The notes under the pieces are model-generated. The model saw only the letters and a program-made list of their open reading frames with translations. It searched no databases and was not told the DNA's origin. The position numbers and the translations under genes were made by a program. A stretch of DNA of 30,975 nt from Poteriospumella lacustris (taxonomy: Eukaryota > Sar > Chrysophyceae > Chromulinales > Dinobryaceae): contig SMOI01000297.1 in assembly GCA_008000375.1 (NCBI GenBank), positions 7,021 through 37,995 of the forward strand, in the 5' to 3' direction. This document shows positions 15,749-25,770 of the stretch, in pieces. Every line of letters starts with the position of its first letter. Positions within the stretch are counted from its first letter, which is position 1.

Positions 15749-18721
15749 TTACGCCGACGCCCCGCCGTCGGCGTGGCCAGTGGTAGGCGGCGCCTGCATC
15801 GCGGCGGCGGCGGCGGCGTTGGGATCGGCGGGACCCGAAGGAGGCGGCGGGTACATCATGGGGGCGTACGACGGCAGCGCGTAGCCGTCCGGGCCCATGC
15901 CGTAGGCCGCAGGGGCGTACATCATCATCGCCAGCGACGGGTCCATCGGGTACGGCGCGGGGTACATCGCCGCCGCGTCGCCTGGCGGTGGCATCGGCGG
16001 CTGCGCACCGCCGTCTGCAGCGGAGGCTCCTGGTGCCCCAGCGGCGCCTTGTCCGTCAGTCAGATACGGCGCAAGCGGCGGGTACATCGCCATCGGCGGG
16101 TACATCGCCGCGGCCGCGCCCGCATCGCCAGCAGCTGCGTTGCCGCTACCGTCCGCAGGTGGCGGCGGGACCATCATCGGCCAGTACGGCGCTGGTGGCG
16201 CCATCATCGGCGACGGCATCGGCATCGGTGGCGCATTCGGATCGCCCGGAGGAAGAGATTGGCCGCCGTCCGCTCCGTTGGGCAGCGGTGGGTACGGCTG
16301 CGGCGGGTACATCATCATGAGCTGCTGCTGGTACAGCTGGTACTGCTGCTGTTGCTGCTGGTAGTCCAGGTACTGCTGCTGTTGTTGCTGTTGCTGCTGC
16401 TGCCACAGCTGCGGGTCGACGTCGGGCGGCGGCGTCATGAGTTGCTGCTGGTACAGCTGGTACTGCTGCTGGTATTGCTGCTGGTAGTCCAGGTACTGCT
16501 GCTGTTGTTGCTGTTGCTGATGCTGCCACAGCTGCGGGTCGACATCGGGCGGCGGTGGGGCCATCATCATCGGCCCCATCGGCCCCATCGGCCCCATCGG
16601 TCCCATCGGCACCGCACCGGGTCCCATCGGTCCACTGGCTGCCACCGCTGCGAAGGGCTGCGGAGGCACCGTGGGGAACGCGGGATTCGAGAAATCTTCG
16701 GCGCTGGCGCCGGGCGGAGGGGCGAGACTGGCCGACTCGTCGTCTTTGTTGTGCAGGAGGCTGAACAGGTACAGCTGCTGCTGCTGCTCGAGCAGGTACA
16801 CCGGGTCCTGCAGGTGCGGCACGGCGCGGAACAGATCAGTGGCCGGGGCAGCGGCGGCGTTGGGAACGGGTCCGCCGGGGGCCATCGGATAGCCCGGCGG
16901 CCACGTCGGATACGGTGCACCGTACGGCGGTGGGTACGCACCGTAGGGCGGCGGGTACGACGCGGCGCCCATCATCTGTTGCTGCTGCTGTTGCTGCTGC
17001 ATCGCCAGCACTTGTTGGTGCTGCTGCATGATCGTCCGCTGCTGCAGCTGCTGCAGCTCGAGCTGCTGTTGCTGCTGCTGCGACAGCGCCTGCTCCTCCT
17101 CCGACGTGGCGGCCTTCTTCTCCTCGTGGGCGTCGTCCATCGCGGACTCTTCGGCGCCGGCTTTGCCCTCGCGGTGGATGGTGCGGGGCGGCACGACGAA
17201 GCCCGGCGGAGGCGGTATCGTAGGCATGGGCATCGACCACATGCGCTGCTGCTCCTGCAAATGCCGCTGCTGTTCGGGTGTCAGCTCTTCCGCGGGCTGG
17301 TCGTAGACGCTGCCCCCGCCAAAGACGCTGCCTCCTCCGCCGTAGACGCTGCCTCCCCCGTAGACGCTGCCTCCTCCGCCGTAGACGCTGCCGCCCCCTC
17401 CCACGCCGCCGTAGAAACTGCCGCCATAGACACTGCCGCCGCCGTAGACGCTGCCACCACCGCCGACACTCGCGTCGTCGGCGGCGTACCCCATCGCGTG
17501 CATTGCGCCCATGGCGACGCCGTTGCCGTTGAAGTCGTGCGCCGGGTCGCCCGTGTACAGATACGAGTTCACCACCACCGACGAGCCACTTCCACCGCCA
17601 CCACTGCTGCCGTTCTTACTGCGGCCACTCTGGCGGCTGGTGTCGGAGATGCCGCTGATGACGCTCTCGTTGTCGCTGCGGTCGCTCTGCCGCGACGTGC
17701 GACTGCGCAGGCTCTCCCGACTACGGGAGCTGCGCCGCGACGCCAGCGACGCCGTGTCCCAGTCTTCCAGATTGCGATACTCCGCCTGGGCGTAGGGATT
17801 CGTCATCGTCATGGGAATCAAAATGCCCTTGAACTCCAGGTAGTACAGGAACAGGCGTTTCGCGCGGAAGAACAGGTACCAGGCGAAGAACGCGACGAAC
17901 TGGCCGACGAAGATCATCGCGTAGTAATAGAAGCACGTCTTCGTATCGACGGCGAGGAAGTCGTACGGCCATTTCTTCATCGATTTCATGAAGACTGCGG
18001 GCCAGATGCACAGCAAATAGAACACGATCCACGCCGCCGAGGCGGGGAACTGATCCAACCGAAATTTGAGATTGTTCAGCCCCAGGTCGAGAAAGAGCAA
18101 ACAGATGGAGATCGACGTCGCAATGACAATGTCGTCTTTGTCCGGGGAGGCTTGAAAGATGACGCCAAAGGCGCACAGGAAGTTGCTGGCACAGCAGACT
18201 TCGAAGAGCATGTGGCACGTCACCGCCAGGAGCCGTGGGTAGTACGCCCAATCCACAATGGCGTAGTATGGATTCAAGCGTGGGTCTAAGTGGGCTCTCG
18301 CTCGAACAGCGTCCACTTTTAAGGCGCTTAAAAACGTGGCGAATACGAAGTATATTGCGGTGAGAATCAAGGTCCAACCGTCGAAGTAGTAGAAGGACAC
18401 GGGATACAGCGCACCATAAAACGCCAACCCTCCGAATACGAGATAAAGGGTCGAGATGATTCTGGTCACCAATAAGATTGTCCGTGCGACGTCGCCTCCC
18501 ATCCAACTTTCGGTGACATCCTCGACAGCGGAGGTCCAGTCGAAGGTGAAAAAGTCTTCGTTGTTGTGTTCACGATTATGGAACATGTTTTGTGGCCGAT
18601 TGAGCCTTCGCACTTTGATTTCGCGACGTCGAATACACAAGAACACACATAGAATCAGGATGTACAAGACCAAAACAAACACAACGGTTGCCGTGAAGTA
18701 TTTCAGGTCAGAATCTGCCAT
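15749..18721 (-). CDS. Multi-pass membrane protein with long Gln/Pro/Gly/Tyr-rich tail
   Basis: A single exon of 990 residues. Residues 8-30 form a first span (FTATVVFVLVLYILILCVFL), followed by a basic loop, then about seven spans between 83 and 330. Segments such as FYYFDGWTLILTAIYFVFAT, LDLGLNNLKFRLDQFPASAA and IVFYLLCIWPAVF resemble rolling-stone/FAR-17a-AIG1-type proteins in spacing, but this is a tentative likeness. After residue 345 comes an Arg/Ser cluster (SLASRRSSRSRESLRSRTSR), then GGGSVYGGG repeats, poly-Gln, GPMGPMGPM repeats, a tandem 40-residue duplication and a Pro/Ala/Tyr/Met-rich end. The tail would be cytosolic or lumenal disordered sequence of prion-like composition. The ATG at 18721 starts directly before the first span and has no competitor. 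Function unknown. Confidence 0.83.
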   Translation of the reverse strand: MADSDLKYFTATVVFVLVLYILILCVFLCIRRREIKVRRLNRPQNMFHNREHNNEDFFTFDWTSAVEDVTESWMGGDVARTILLVTRIISTLYLVFGGLAFYGALYPVSFYYFDGWTLILTAIYFVFATFLSALKVDAVRARAHLDPRLNPYYAIVDWAYYPRLLAVTCHMLFEVCCASNFLCAFGVIFQASPDKDDIVIATSISICLLFLDLGLNNLKFRLDQFPASAAWIVFYLLCIWPAVFMKSMKKWPYDFLAVDTKTCFYYYAMIFVGQFVAFFAWYLFFRAKRLFLYYLEFKGILIPMTMTNPYAQAEYRNLEDWDTASLASRRSSRSRESLRSRTSRQSDRSDNESVISGISDTSRQSGRSKNGSSGGGGSGSSVVVNSYLYTGDPAHDFNGNGVAMGAMHAMGYAADDASVGGGGSVYGGGSVYGGSFYGGVGGGGSVYGGGGSVYGGGSVYGGGGSVFGGGSVYDQPAEELTPEQQRHLQEQQRMWSMPMPTIPPPPGFVVPPRTIHREGKAGAEESAMDDAHEEKKAATSEEEQALSQQQQQQLELQQLQQRTIMQQHQQVLAMQQQQQQQQMMGAASYPPPYGAYPPPYGAPYPTWPPGYPMAPGGPVPNAAAAPATDLFRAVPHLQDPVYLLEQQQQLYLFSLLHNKDDESASLAPPPGASAEDFSNPAFPTVPPQPFAAVAASGPMGPGAVPMGPMGPMGPMGPMMMAPPPPDVDPQLWQHQQQQQQQQYLDYQQQYQQQYQLYQQQLMTPPPDVDPQLWQQQQQQQQQQYLDYQQQQQQYQLYQQQLMMMYPPQPYPPLPNGADGGQSLPPGDPNAPPMPMPSPMMAPPAPYWPMMVPPPPADGSGNAAAGDAGAAAAMYPPMAMYPPLAPYLTDGQGAAGAPGASAADGGAQPPMPPPGDAAAMYPAPYPMDPSLAMMMYAPAAYGMGPDGYALPSYAPMMYPPPPSGPADPNAAAAAAMQAPPTTGHADGGASA
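16319..16561. repeat. Tandem duplication, two units of about 120 bases
   Basis: Two near-identical units (about 16319-16438 and 16439-16561) lie inside the tail of the 990-residue membrane protein. Each encodes PPPDVDPQLWQ, then poly-Gln, YLDYQQQ and QYQLYQQQLM. The copies differ by a few substitutions and one 3-base indel in the glutamine run, indicating a recent in-frame duplication. Confidence 0.88.
16976..17090. repeat. CTG-rich trinucleotide tract encoding poly-Gln
   Basis: Two CTG/TTG-rich runs encode, on the minus strand, QQQQQQQLELQQLQQ and QQHQQVLAMQQQQQQQQ in the tail of the 990-residue membrane protein. Codons CAG and CAA are mixed. Confidence 0.8.
17301..17467. repeat. Repeats encoding GGGSVYGGG units
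   Basis: Repeated GTAGACGCTGCC(T/G)CC-type units encode about nine degenerate Gly-rich SVYGGG repeats on the minus strand. Gly/Tyr repeats of this kind occur in disordered, self-associating regions. Confidence 0.82.
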
Positions 18722-19262
18722 GGTTGTTCATACACTCCACAAGTTGGAAAGCCGTACACAACACCGCCCAGCGCACACACTGCACACACTGCTACTACTC
18801 CAATGAAACAACTAGATGATGGCTCAACAATTACTCCATCAAGTACGACTGATATGGTTATACCATACAGTATGAAGTCTGTTGATCGATCAAGTCGTTG
18901 GAGATGATGTGCTCGCTGTGCGTTGACCCAGATTGCACAAAACGGGCCCATCTGTTTTGCGGATTTGGGCGGCAGCAGGAGTGACCCATAAAGTTGAAAC
19001 GCTTTTCTATCAAGGCGTGATTGCACGATGACGACGACAGCTTCGAGATTATTCGCTGCCGGAGCGGGGCTCTTGCAAGTCTGTTTCCCTGGATACTTAC
19101 TATGTAAGGAAGTAGAAGACAATAGTGGGACGCGTCCAAAGAGAGAGGAGCAACATAAATCAAAGACTTGTTGGTTCCTTCCGGTACCTGCGTCCCTGTC
19201 CCAACAACACAGCTCTTACTCGAAGCAATCAGCCACGTATTTTTTTGTTCTGAAGAAATAGT
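18722..19262. promoter_or_regulatory. Divergent intergenic region upstream of the 990-residue protein and Hikeshi
   Basis: About 540 bases between two start codons. A third copy of TTGACCCAGAT lies at 18923-18933, 202 bases upstream of the leftward ATG. A plus-strand frame from 19028 (77 residues, MTTTASRLFAAGAGLLQVCF...) begins with a hydrophobic stretch but has no recognisable homology, and I do not call it a gene. Confidence 0.45.
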
Positions 19263-19888
19263 ATGGCAACAATTGCACCATTGTTTGGGATTGTAATCCC
19301 TGGTCGGCCAGTGATCACCGATTTTCAGGTGTTAGATACCACCAAAGCGATTACGGTGGTTGAAAACCCGCAAATGGTCTCCGAACTCACATTTTTCTTA
19401 CTCCCAACGACGAGTATTCCTCCGGGCTACGGTGCGATTTTGTATTACTCTCTCCCTCCTTTTCAAGAATGGAGCTTGATTGGCTCAGTTGACCCTATGA
19501 AGCCATCTGGAATATTCCGTACAGGTTGGGTAACGGACGAGGCTGTGCAGTCCAGTCCAGCTGTTCAACTTGGAGTTTCGCTAGAACCGTAAGTGCAACC
19601 ACTGCAATATCCTTCTCTCCTTGCAATACCTCTAATCCAAACCAACATGTCTGTGCCTTTAGATTGGAAACTATTCAAAATCTCGAAATCGTAAAGTCTG
19701 GAGTTGAGGATCGCTTCGCCTTTGCGCACAAAATTGCTTTAGACCTCTTCCAGTATATGACGTCCTTTTCGACCGGAGATGCCTCTTCCAGAGGGATGAT
19801 GGTGGTTCCCATGAACGTCTTCGATCGTTGGATGGAAAGGTTTGAGCGAAAGTATCGCATTGATCCCAATTTCATGCTGAAATCGTAG
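19263..19888 (+). CDS. Hikeshi/OPI10 family Hsp70 nuclear import carrier
   Basis: Two exons, 19263-19588 and 19663-19888, with a 74-base intron that splits a Pro codon, give 183 residues. The N-terminal domain begins MATIAPLFGIVIPGRPV and has the family pattern of a beta-rich core: VSELTFFLLPTTSIPPGYGA, ILYYSLPPFQEWSLIGSV, PSGIFRTGW, and VQLGVSLEP. The C-terminal part ends in VVPMNVFDRWMERFERKYRI, matching the FxxW-type end of Hikeshi. Length is close to the human 197. In animals Hikeshi carries Hsp70 through nuclear pores during heat stress, independently of importins. The same job is inferred here. The 3' end converges with Cdc14, with an AATAAA at about 19988. Confidence 0.92.
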
Positions 19889-20640
19889 CTGGTTCATCAC
19901 ACGTTGACCGCTCTGCCATTTCGTGTTATCGCGCTGACGGGTCTCCTTCGCACATCTTTTGTTTGTGGTGGGAGTATAGTTAGTAAATCAAATAAAGTAA
20001 ACCTTCTCAAAGAAAAATCAACATAATGAACAAGACACAGCAAATTGCCGCATCTAGAGGGGGGGTAAGATCACAAGTTCATTTGCGTCCGCGCGTCCTT
20101 GTGTTGTGCATCAATGTCTGCAAACCCGCGCAACCAGTGACACGCAATGCATCACAAGCTACTGCGTCTCAGAACACCATGGGAACGAATGCACAACAAA
20201 CAAATGCCAAGGTCCGTCGGTCAAACCTCAACTATACAACACACACGCACGTATACCAGTCGCATGCAACAAGAAGCCACCGCCATCGCAAAAACTAGAA
20301 GCGAAATCAAATCAGAGAGGAAGTCAGAAATGTTGGGAAAGTAGTAGCAGGTGAGCTGAGTGGGGAGAGGGAAGGGCGATTCTGTCGTGATGACATTCAT
20401 GCGTTGAGACCAATGGGAGACTTTCAGTAGGAAAGAGGGAGACGAGCAGAGGGGGGGGGGGCGAGAGGTGGAGAGGGGGGATGAGAAGTGATTGATCACT
20501 GAACGTTGGAAGCACCATTGCTTCAAAACGGCAAACCAATGGGCAAACAAAATACATCCTGTAGATAAGATACTACGCATCGCTAACGTGTCCCGTGAGA
20601 CAAGATCGCAACATCCGACTCACGGATACTGCGTAGGCTT
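19889..20640. other. Convergent 3' region with purine-rich tract
   Basis: About 750 bases between the Hikeshi and Cdc14 stop codons, with no supportable gene. An AATAAA at about 19988 is a candidate poly(A) signal for Hikeshi. A G/A-rich tract at about 20425-20490 includes 11 consecutive G (20451-20461) and could form triplex or G-quadruplex structures. Confidence 0.5.
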
Positions 20641-22586
20641 CTATTTCCAGGAGCCTAACAACGAACCCAAACGAGAGCGAGGGCGGTTGGGACTACCGGG
20701 GCTATTCATAGCCGCTGGATTGGATGAACTAGAAGGTGAATAAGGAGCCGCCGTGTCCAACGGAGTTGCTGCGCCACTTTTCGCGCCCGACATGTGCATC
20801 GCGCGCCGTTGGCGGAGCATGTCTCCCTGCGAGCCGTCCTTCTCATCTTGAGGTGTAGACACCGATGCCATGGCAGCTGCAGCGGACGGGGTCGACTTCC
20901 CGCTTCCAGATGAACCACGGAAGTACGACGACAACGTCGTGTTGTGTTGCGTTTCTCGAGTGCCGGTCTTGGCGCTGGGGCTGACCGGAGGAGTTCTGAA
21001 GTCGGCAGTCGTCGGATATTTCACACTTCCGTTGCTGCTCTTCGTGGAACTTCCTTGCGACGCAATGCCATACGGGTCTGATGCACCGTTGATACGGGGA
21101 GCGCTGGTACGAGATGACGGTCGGTCGGGGGACCCAGGTGAATTGAGCATATTCGCACTGGCAGTGGAGCCCCCAGCGAGAGGAGGGGTACTGAGAGCCA
21201 GTTTGCTCATACGGGAGCTTGCGCTACCACCTGCACTGGTCAAACCAGTTCGAGACGACGTTTGTGGGGTACTGGGTGCGAAAGATCCAGCACCGCCAGC
21301 GCCCGCACTGTCGCGACTTTGCGACGTACCAGGGCGGCTGGTGGACGCACTACTGCCACCGCTTCCTTCACGGGTACTCGGAGATGGTGATCCGACCATT
21401 GGAAGTGATGGTTGCACTTTGTTTCGGATGATGTCTCCCTCGCGCCACATGCGTTGCTGCATATCTTTCAAGTACTGTTGCTGCGGGCCAATCACAGAGC
21501 CAGGACGAACGATACGCAACCAACCGATGGTTTCTTCAGCGGTCACACGATAGTGCTTCATCATATAGCAACCAATGCAAGTACCCGTTCGACCCAAGCC
21601 AGCTTTGCAGTGAACAGCTACCGCTCCGGGTGTCTCCTCGGTGCGCTGTAAGAAACGAGCCAAGATATGGTCCGGGGGGTTGGAGCCATCGAGGAAGTAC
21701 ATGTCCACGTGGTCAATGCCGTGATTACTGAATCGCTTGGCATCATAGTAGCTCTTATTCAAGCGAACGACCAGCGTGACATTTCTCTTCTTGAAGTACG
21801 GCACATAGTCGTCCGGACGATGGGTGTGATAGCCACCAGCCGAGAACTCGCGATCAGCGTGAGGACCGGCGAACGCGACGAACTTGCCATCCAACACCCA
21901 GTTCAGATCTCCATTTTCAACTTGTTCGAAGTGCTCGTACTCTTCTACGTTGAAGTTGTTGAAGTCGAAAAAGCGATGTTCTCTGGCCTTCTGCAACCCG
22001 CGTAAAGTGTCCAGAATAGTCAGCACGAACGAGCACGGCGACGGCGTGGCATCATGCTGTCAAAGGAGACACCAACAAGATGAAATCAAATAAGAGAAGG
22101 GGAGGAAATGTACAGGAGAAGAGATGCTTACCCATGGCGGGAATGGAGCTGGGTAGTTGCGGAACGGCTTGAAGGAATCTTCGGGCGAACGACCATCACA
22201 CAGCAATGCCCAGCAACAAATAAGGAATGCAGCATTTGTTCTCTTATGAGCATGCGTATGCGAATAGTGAATGATTGTTTTTCCAGCCAACTTTGGATCG
22301 TTCAACTTGTTGTTGACCATCATACAATAACGGTAAACGTGGGCCAGATTCAAGGGGCCAAAATCCAGGTAGAAGTTCCAATACACCATCTCATTATCAA
22401 TGCTGAAGAAATGTTTGTTTGCGACATTGGATGGCGGAGGATTGCTTAATGCGACGAAATAGAGTCGGTCCTATTTGACAAGTCACGGTGAATAAATAAG
22501 TGGTGCTTCGCAAGGCGCGAAATAAACACGGTTCCTACCGGAATGAATTCCACTGCATGCCGCATATCCTTATCAAAGGTCGACAT
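20641..22586 (-). CDS. CDC14: Cdc14-type dual-specificity protein phosphatase
   Basis: Three exons, 22539-22586, 22132-22470 and 20641-22056, with introns of 68 and 75 bases, give 600 residues. The N-terminal DSPn domain is clear (RLYFVALSNPPPSNVANKHF, FNYLDFGPLNLAHVYRYC-like segments, GKTIIHYSHTHAHKRTNAAF). The catalytic domain has the general-acid loop at about 250 (YFLDGSNPPD) and the P-loop HCKAGLGRTG with Cys279, almost the same position as Cys278 in human CDC14A. IRPGS-like RIVRPGSVIGPQQ follows. The last 250 residues are Ser/Pro/Thr-rich and disordered, with many SP and TP sites, as in other Cdc14 tails. Cdc14 removes Cdk phosphates in mitotic exit, cytokinesis or ciliary functions. 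The first coding exon holds only 16 residues. Confidence 0.95.
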
Positions 22587-23047
22587 GGCTTATTATTTAT
22601 TCCGTTAGGTAAGATAAAGAAAGATCGGGGCAGCCAAAGTATTATTCACCCGGAAGCAAATCAATGAGAAGATTGCAGACAGAACAAATCCTTTCCAAAC
22701 GAGTTGAGACAAGGACCTTCGTGCGCACCAATTGATGTTTTCACACAAAACATCAATCACGAGCTTACCGAAGTGATTATTTATTACATCGTTGATATCG
22801 ATGAAGTTGACATCAAAAGCTCTCTCACCTCTCACAGTGCTGCAGGGCAGCCAGGGCAGCAAGTGATCGTTGGTAACGACTCGAAAAACGAGGCGCGGCA
22901 TCACACCGCCGCAGTGTGTGTCACGACGGGAAAAACCCAGAGCCTCCCAGTTACGCTGCTGTCCTGTCTGTGTTCTAGGTGGGTCGTCTCGTCGTCTCTA
23001 CTGCTGACGCATTCTTTCCCCAAACCTTTCCTCTGCATTGGCACCTT
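22587..23047. other. Intergenic region upstream of Cdc14
   Basis: About 460 bases holding the Cdc14 promoter and the 3' flank of the gene models to the right. ORFs of about 100 residues exist on both strands (22605-22904 minus, 22704-23051 plus), but neither has a recognisable pattern or splice support. Confidence 0.45.
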
Positions 23048-23520
23048 TTAACTCAACGAACTTGTGCTTGGAAATGGTTTAGAGAGAAGAAGACGCAAGT
23101 AGTTACGACTCACATGGTTACATACGAGAGAAGGTGGAGAGACCGAAGTAGTTAAATTAGAGACAGCAGCAGATAGAAACAGAGGTAGTTTATCGGAGGT
23201 ATGAGGGAACATATCGCAGATAGAAATGCTACCTGAAGTAGATTGCAGAAATGATAAAAATGCATGAACGAAACGTAAAGCTCCCAGAACCTCATCATGC
23301 AGACAAAACGAATTTTGTTCACTTAAAGCCTGGTAGTAACGCCGTGTTTCGCCCATCGCAAGAATCACCAAATCGGAGCATACATCTTCTCCAGTAGTTT
23401 TCACAAACGACTGTTGGAAAGAGACAACTCTTGCAATGCAATGAGATAATCAGATAGCTCTCTATTTGGAGAGAACACTACCGATGTCCAAACAGAATTC
23501 CACGCAACGCAAATTTGCAT
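23048..23520 (-). CDS. Possible small two-exon gene, unknown function
   Basis: I infer this model from splice signals. An ATG at 23520 opens a 39-base exon (23482-23520). A GTAGTG...CCAACAG intron of 71 bases, the size typical here, joins in frame to 23048-23410. The product would be 133 residues starting MQICVAWNSVWTS, then SFVKTTGEDVCSDLVILAMG, ETRRYYQALSEQNSF and a helical stretch LGALRFVHAFLSFLQ. The last 60 residues are Ser-rich and may be an unrecognised intron or UTR. I recognise no family. It lies between Cdc14 and L10a on the same strand and could instead be 3' UTR of L10a, so it needs transcript evidence. Confidence 0.35.
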
Positions 23521-23594
23521 TCACGTCACATCATCTCATACATAACCAATAGAGGAAACCACGCCAACCCAGAAAACACTTATCCGCAGTACGC

Positions 23595-24287
23595 TTAGAA
23601 GTAGATCTGGAAAGGAGGGCCCATGGTGGACTTGATGTAAAGAACCTTGACGTTCTGCCAGTTCTTCTTCAACAAGGAGACCAAGAAGTTGACCGCAAGC
23701 TGGACGTTCAAGGCGATCTCAGCAGGGGTGTTGGTGATGTTGGCGACGGCAAGGGAGATGCACATGACCTTCTTCATCTGGAACTTGATGGTGGCCTTGG
23801 TGGCATCGATCTTCTCCTTGAGGTCATCAGTCTCATCCAAGACGGCAGGGAACTTGCCGGCCTTGGTCAAGCCAGGACCCAAGATACGAGGGATCTGCTT
23901 GATCAAAGAGTTGGAGGCAAGGAAGTTATCGTACTTCTTGGCGAACTTCTTGATAAGCTTCTTGTTCTTGTTGAACTTCTTCAAGTCATCGACGGTCATC
24001 TTGTCAATGCCAAGCTGATCAGCCTTCTCGCAGTGCTTCTGGTTACCCAAGACGCAAACGCTGGAGTTAGGGCGAGGGATGACAGGGAGCTTGAAGGTAC
24101 CAGAGAAACGCTTGTCACGAGAAGGATCGTAGTTCTTCAAGGTGATCTGAAGCTCAATGGTCTCGGTGAACTTGCGGACCTTGCCCTTCAACTCCTCGCC
24201 CTTGGCGCTGGTGACGGTCTCGCCGCGAGAGAACTTGAGCAAGTTCTCAATGGAGGTGTTCAACAGATCAACGTTCAACTTGGACAT
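23595..24287 (-). CDS. RPL10A: 60S ribosomal protein L10a (uL1)
   Basis: A single exon of 230 residues. Signature segments are [39 protein letters not shown], the Lys-rich [48 protein letters not shown] and [20 protein letters not shown]. uL1 forms the mobile L1 stalk of the large subunit, which guides deacylated tRNA out of the E site. The protein is about 13 residues longer than human L10a (217), from small changes at the N-terminal region and a slightly longer end ([11 protein letters not shown]). The ATG at 24287 is chosen because [17 protein letters not shown] aligns with the family start. The frame is open upstream but non-homologous. The short leader is CT-rich in the sense of many ribosomal-protein genes. 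Confidence 0.97.
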   Translation of the reverse strand: MSKLNVDLLNTSIENLLKFSRGETVTSAKGEELKGKVRKFTETIELQITLKNYDPSRDKRFSGTFKLPVIPRPNSSVCVLGNQKHCEKADQLGIDKMTVDDLKKFNKNKKLIKKFAKKYDNFLASNSLIKQIPRILGPGLTKAGKFPAVLDETDDLKEKIDATKATIKFQMKKVMCISLAVANITNTPAEIALNVQLAVNFLVSLLKKNWQNVKVLYIKSTMGPPFQIYF

Positions 24288-24621
24288 TTTTACTTGGGTC
24301 TTCTTCTTCAAAAGATTGTGTATTAGGTCTCCAAGAATGAAAGGACTCCAACAGCAGAGATTCGAGTGCGATGGTTGGGCGCCACGAAAGGAAATGTGAG
24401 GCGGCGACATGTGCTGCAGGACACTCGTGTCCCCATGAAACCAACGGAAGAGGTTGTGTGCTGATGATGATGTATCAAGAGCCATCTCAAGAATGACACG
24501 ATGATGGCTTTTAGAGGCTAAGGCAACCAGAATAGTGAAAGAAAGCACACTTAAATCACAATCCCAAATTGCAGACCTTCTTTACTGTGTTGGAAACAAC
24601 ATTCATTTTAGTCGGGGAAAA
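24288..24621. promoter_or_regulatory. Divergent promoter region between L10a and SMP-30-like gene
   Basis: About 330 bases between two start codons. It contains a 14-base perfect palindrome-like site, GGACACTCGTGTCC (24419-24432), 132 bases upstream of the L10a ATG. No ORF is convincing. Confidence 0.5.
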
Positions 24622-25566
24622 ATGTGGTGGACTGTATTTGTCATTTTTGTGGGTCTTATCGACCTTTCCTATGGTAGTTTGCCCATGCTGAATATCGATG
24701 GATTTTCTTGGGCAGAAAATTTAGTGTTTGACGGTCATGGAGGTTTATTTGTCTCTGAAGCCATTCGTGGTCAATTGTGGAGAGTTTCTTTCGACTCTTC
24801 TTGCAACTCCTACAACGCAACAGTTCATATTTCCAAGAACTTCAAGCAGTTCGGTGGTCTCTCAGTCTCTCCCGACGGAAGAACTGTTTTCGCTGCTGCT
24901 GTCACTGAAGATAAAGTCAACAGCATTCTTTCAACATCAACTCTTCCTGCTCTTATTGGCGAGAAGAGCTACTCTTTTATCGCGCAGGATCTGGATGAAC
25001 TTCCCAATGGCATGGCACTTGTTCCCGACCAGAACGCATTATATTTTACGTCTGAAAAAGGAACATTGACTAAAGTTGATATCAGCACCGGGAAAGTGAC
25101 GCTTGTGACTGATCAACTCGCTAAGCCTGATGGCTTATGGTTCGACGTATCGTCCAAATTGCTCTTCGTCAGCGAACTCGTGAAAAAGCGCATGAAAGTT
25201 TTCGATACCGAGACGAACACGTTCTCTGAGTACTACTCTTTTGGGGAGAACTTGGGTAAAGTGCACTTCATCGACGATATTATCCTGGTCGGCGACGTAA
25301 ACAAGGAAAATTTGGGGAAAACGGAATTTGTTGCAGCTGATTGGACCGGGCGTGCCGTTGTCCATTTGACCCTGGACGGGCAATTCATCAAAAACGTTCC
25401 TCCACCTGACGGGATTGCGTATTTCGAACCAACCAGTGTCCGCCGTGGTAAAGGGCCTGGTTTTGACTCGAATTCGTTTTATATTACCGAAGGAGGAGGC
25501 ATCACAAGACATGCTCGCAATCGTCGTGTCTTGCAACTTGGCCCAGTGACAACGTCAGGGCAATAG
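24622..25566 (+). CDS. Secreted SMP-30/gluconolactonase-like beta-propeller protein
   Basis: A single exon. I start it at 24622, where MWWTVFVIFVGLIDLSYG is a clear signal peptide, rather than at the ATG at 24535 that would bury it. The product is 314 residues. The mature part shows repeated propeller blades: FSWAENLVFDGHGGLFVSEA, LSVSPDGRTVFAA, LPNGMALVPDQNALYFT, KPDGLWFDVSSKLLFVSE and RMKVFDTETNTFSEY. Candidate metal or catalytic residues by family analogy are Glu32, Asn129 and Asp170. Relatives hydrolyse lactones or esters using a divalent metal, and strictosidine-synthase-like proteins share this fold. The substrate is unknown. The protein would act in the secretory pathway or outside the cell. 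The 3' end converges with the GT47 gene at 204 bases. Confidence 0.82.
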   Translation: MWWTVFVIFVGLIDLSYGSLPMLNIDGFSWAENLVFDGHGGLFVSEAIRGQLWRVSFDSSCNSYNATVHISKNFKQFGGLSVSPDGRTVFAAAVTEDKVNSILSTSTLPALIGEKSYSFIAQDLDELPNGMALVPDQNALYFTSEKGTLTKVDISTGKVTLVTDQLAKPDGLWFDVSSKLLFVSELVKKRMKVFDTETNTFSEYYSFGENLGKVHFIDDIILVGDVNKENLGKTEFVAADWTGRAVVHLTLDGQFIKNVPPPDGIAYFEPTSVRRGKGPGFDSNSFYITEGGGITRHARNRRVLQLGPVTTSGQ

Positions 25567-25770
25567 TCGCGCAGTGTGCGCCCGGCCCATTTATTATCGA
25601 CGGCCATGTGGATTTCTCCTTTCGTTTTAGTATATAATCTGTTGTCCTCGGCCGATGTTGTTCCTTTCATTCTTATTGTTTTTCCGTTATCGAGTCTGCA
25701 TATTTACGAGTATACGAACTGGTGGTACACCCCCACACACACTTGTCATAACAAACGTAACGGTTAACGG

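Noticed and set aside
15641-18289. 882-codon plus-strand ORF opposite the 990-residue membrane protein
   Set aside because: Its product is an Arg/His/Leu-rich string that mirrors the biased codons and repeats of the minus-strand gene. The minus-strand product has membrane spans and the usual start. It is a shadow of G/C-rich third positions.
22704-23051. 115-codon plus-strand ORF upstream of Cdc14
   Set aside because: No homology pattern, and a minus-strand ORF of similar length overlaps it; it looks like chance.
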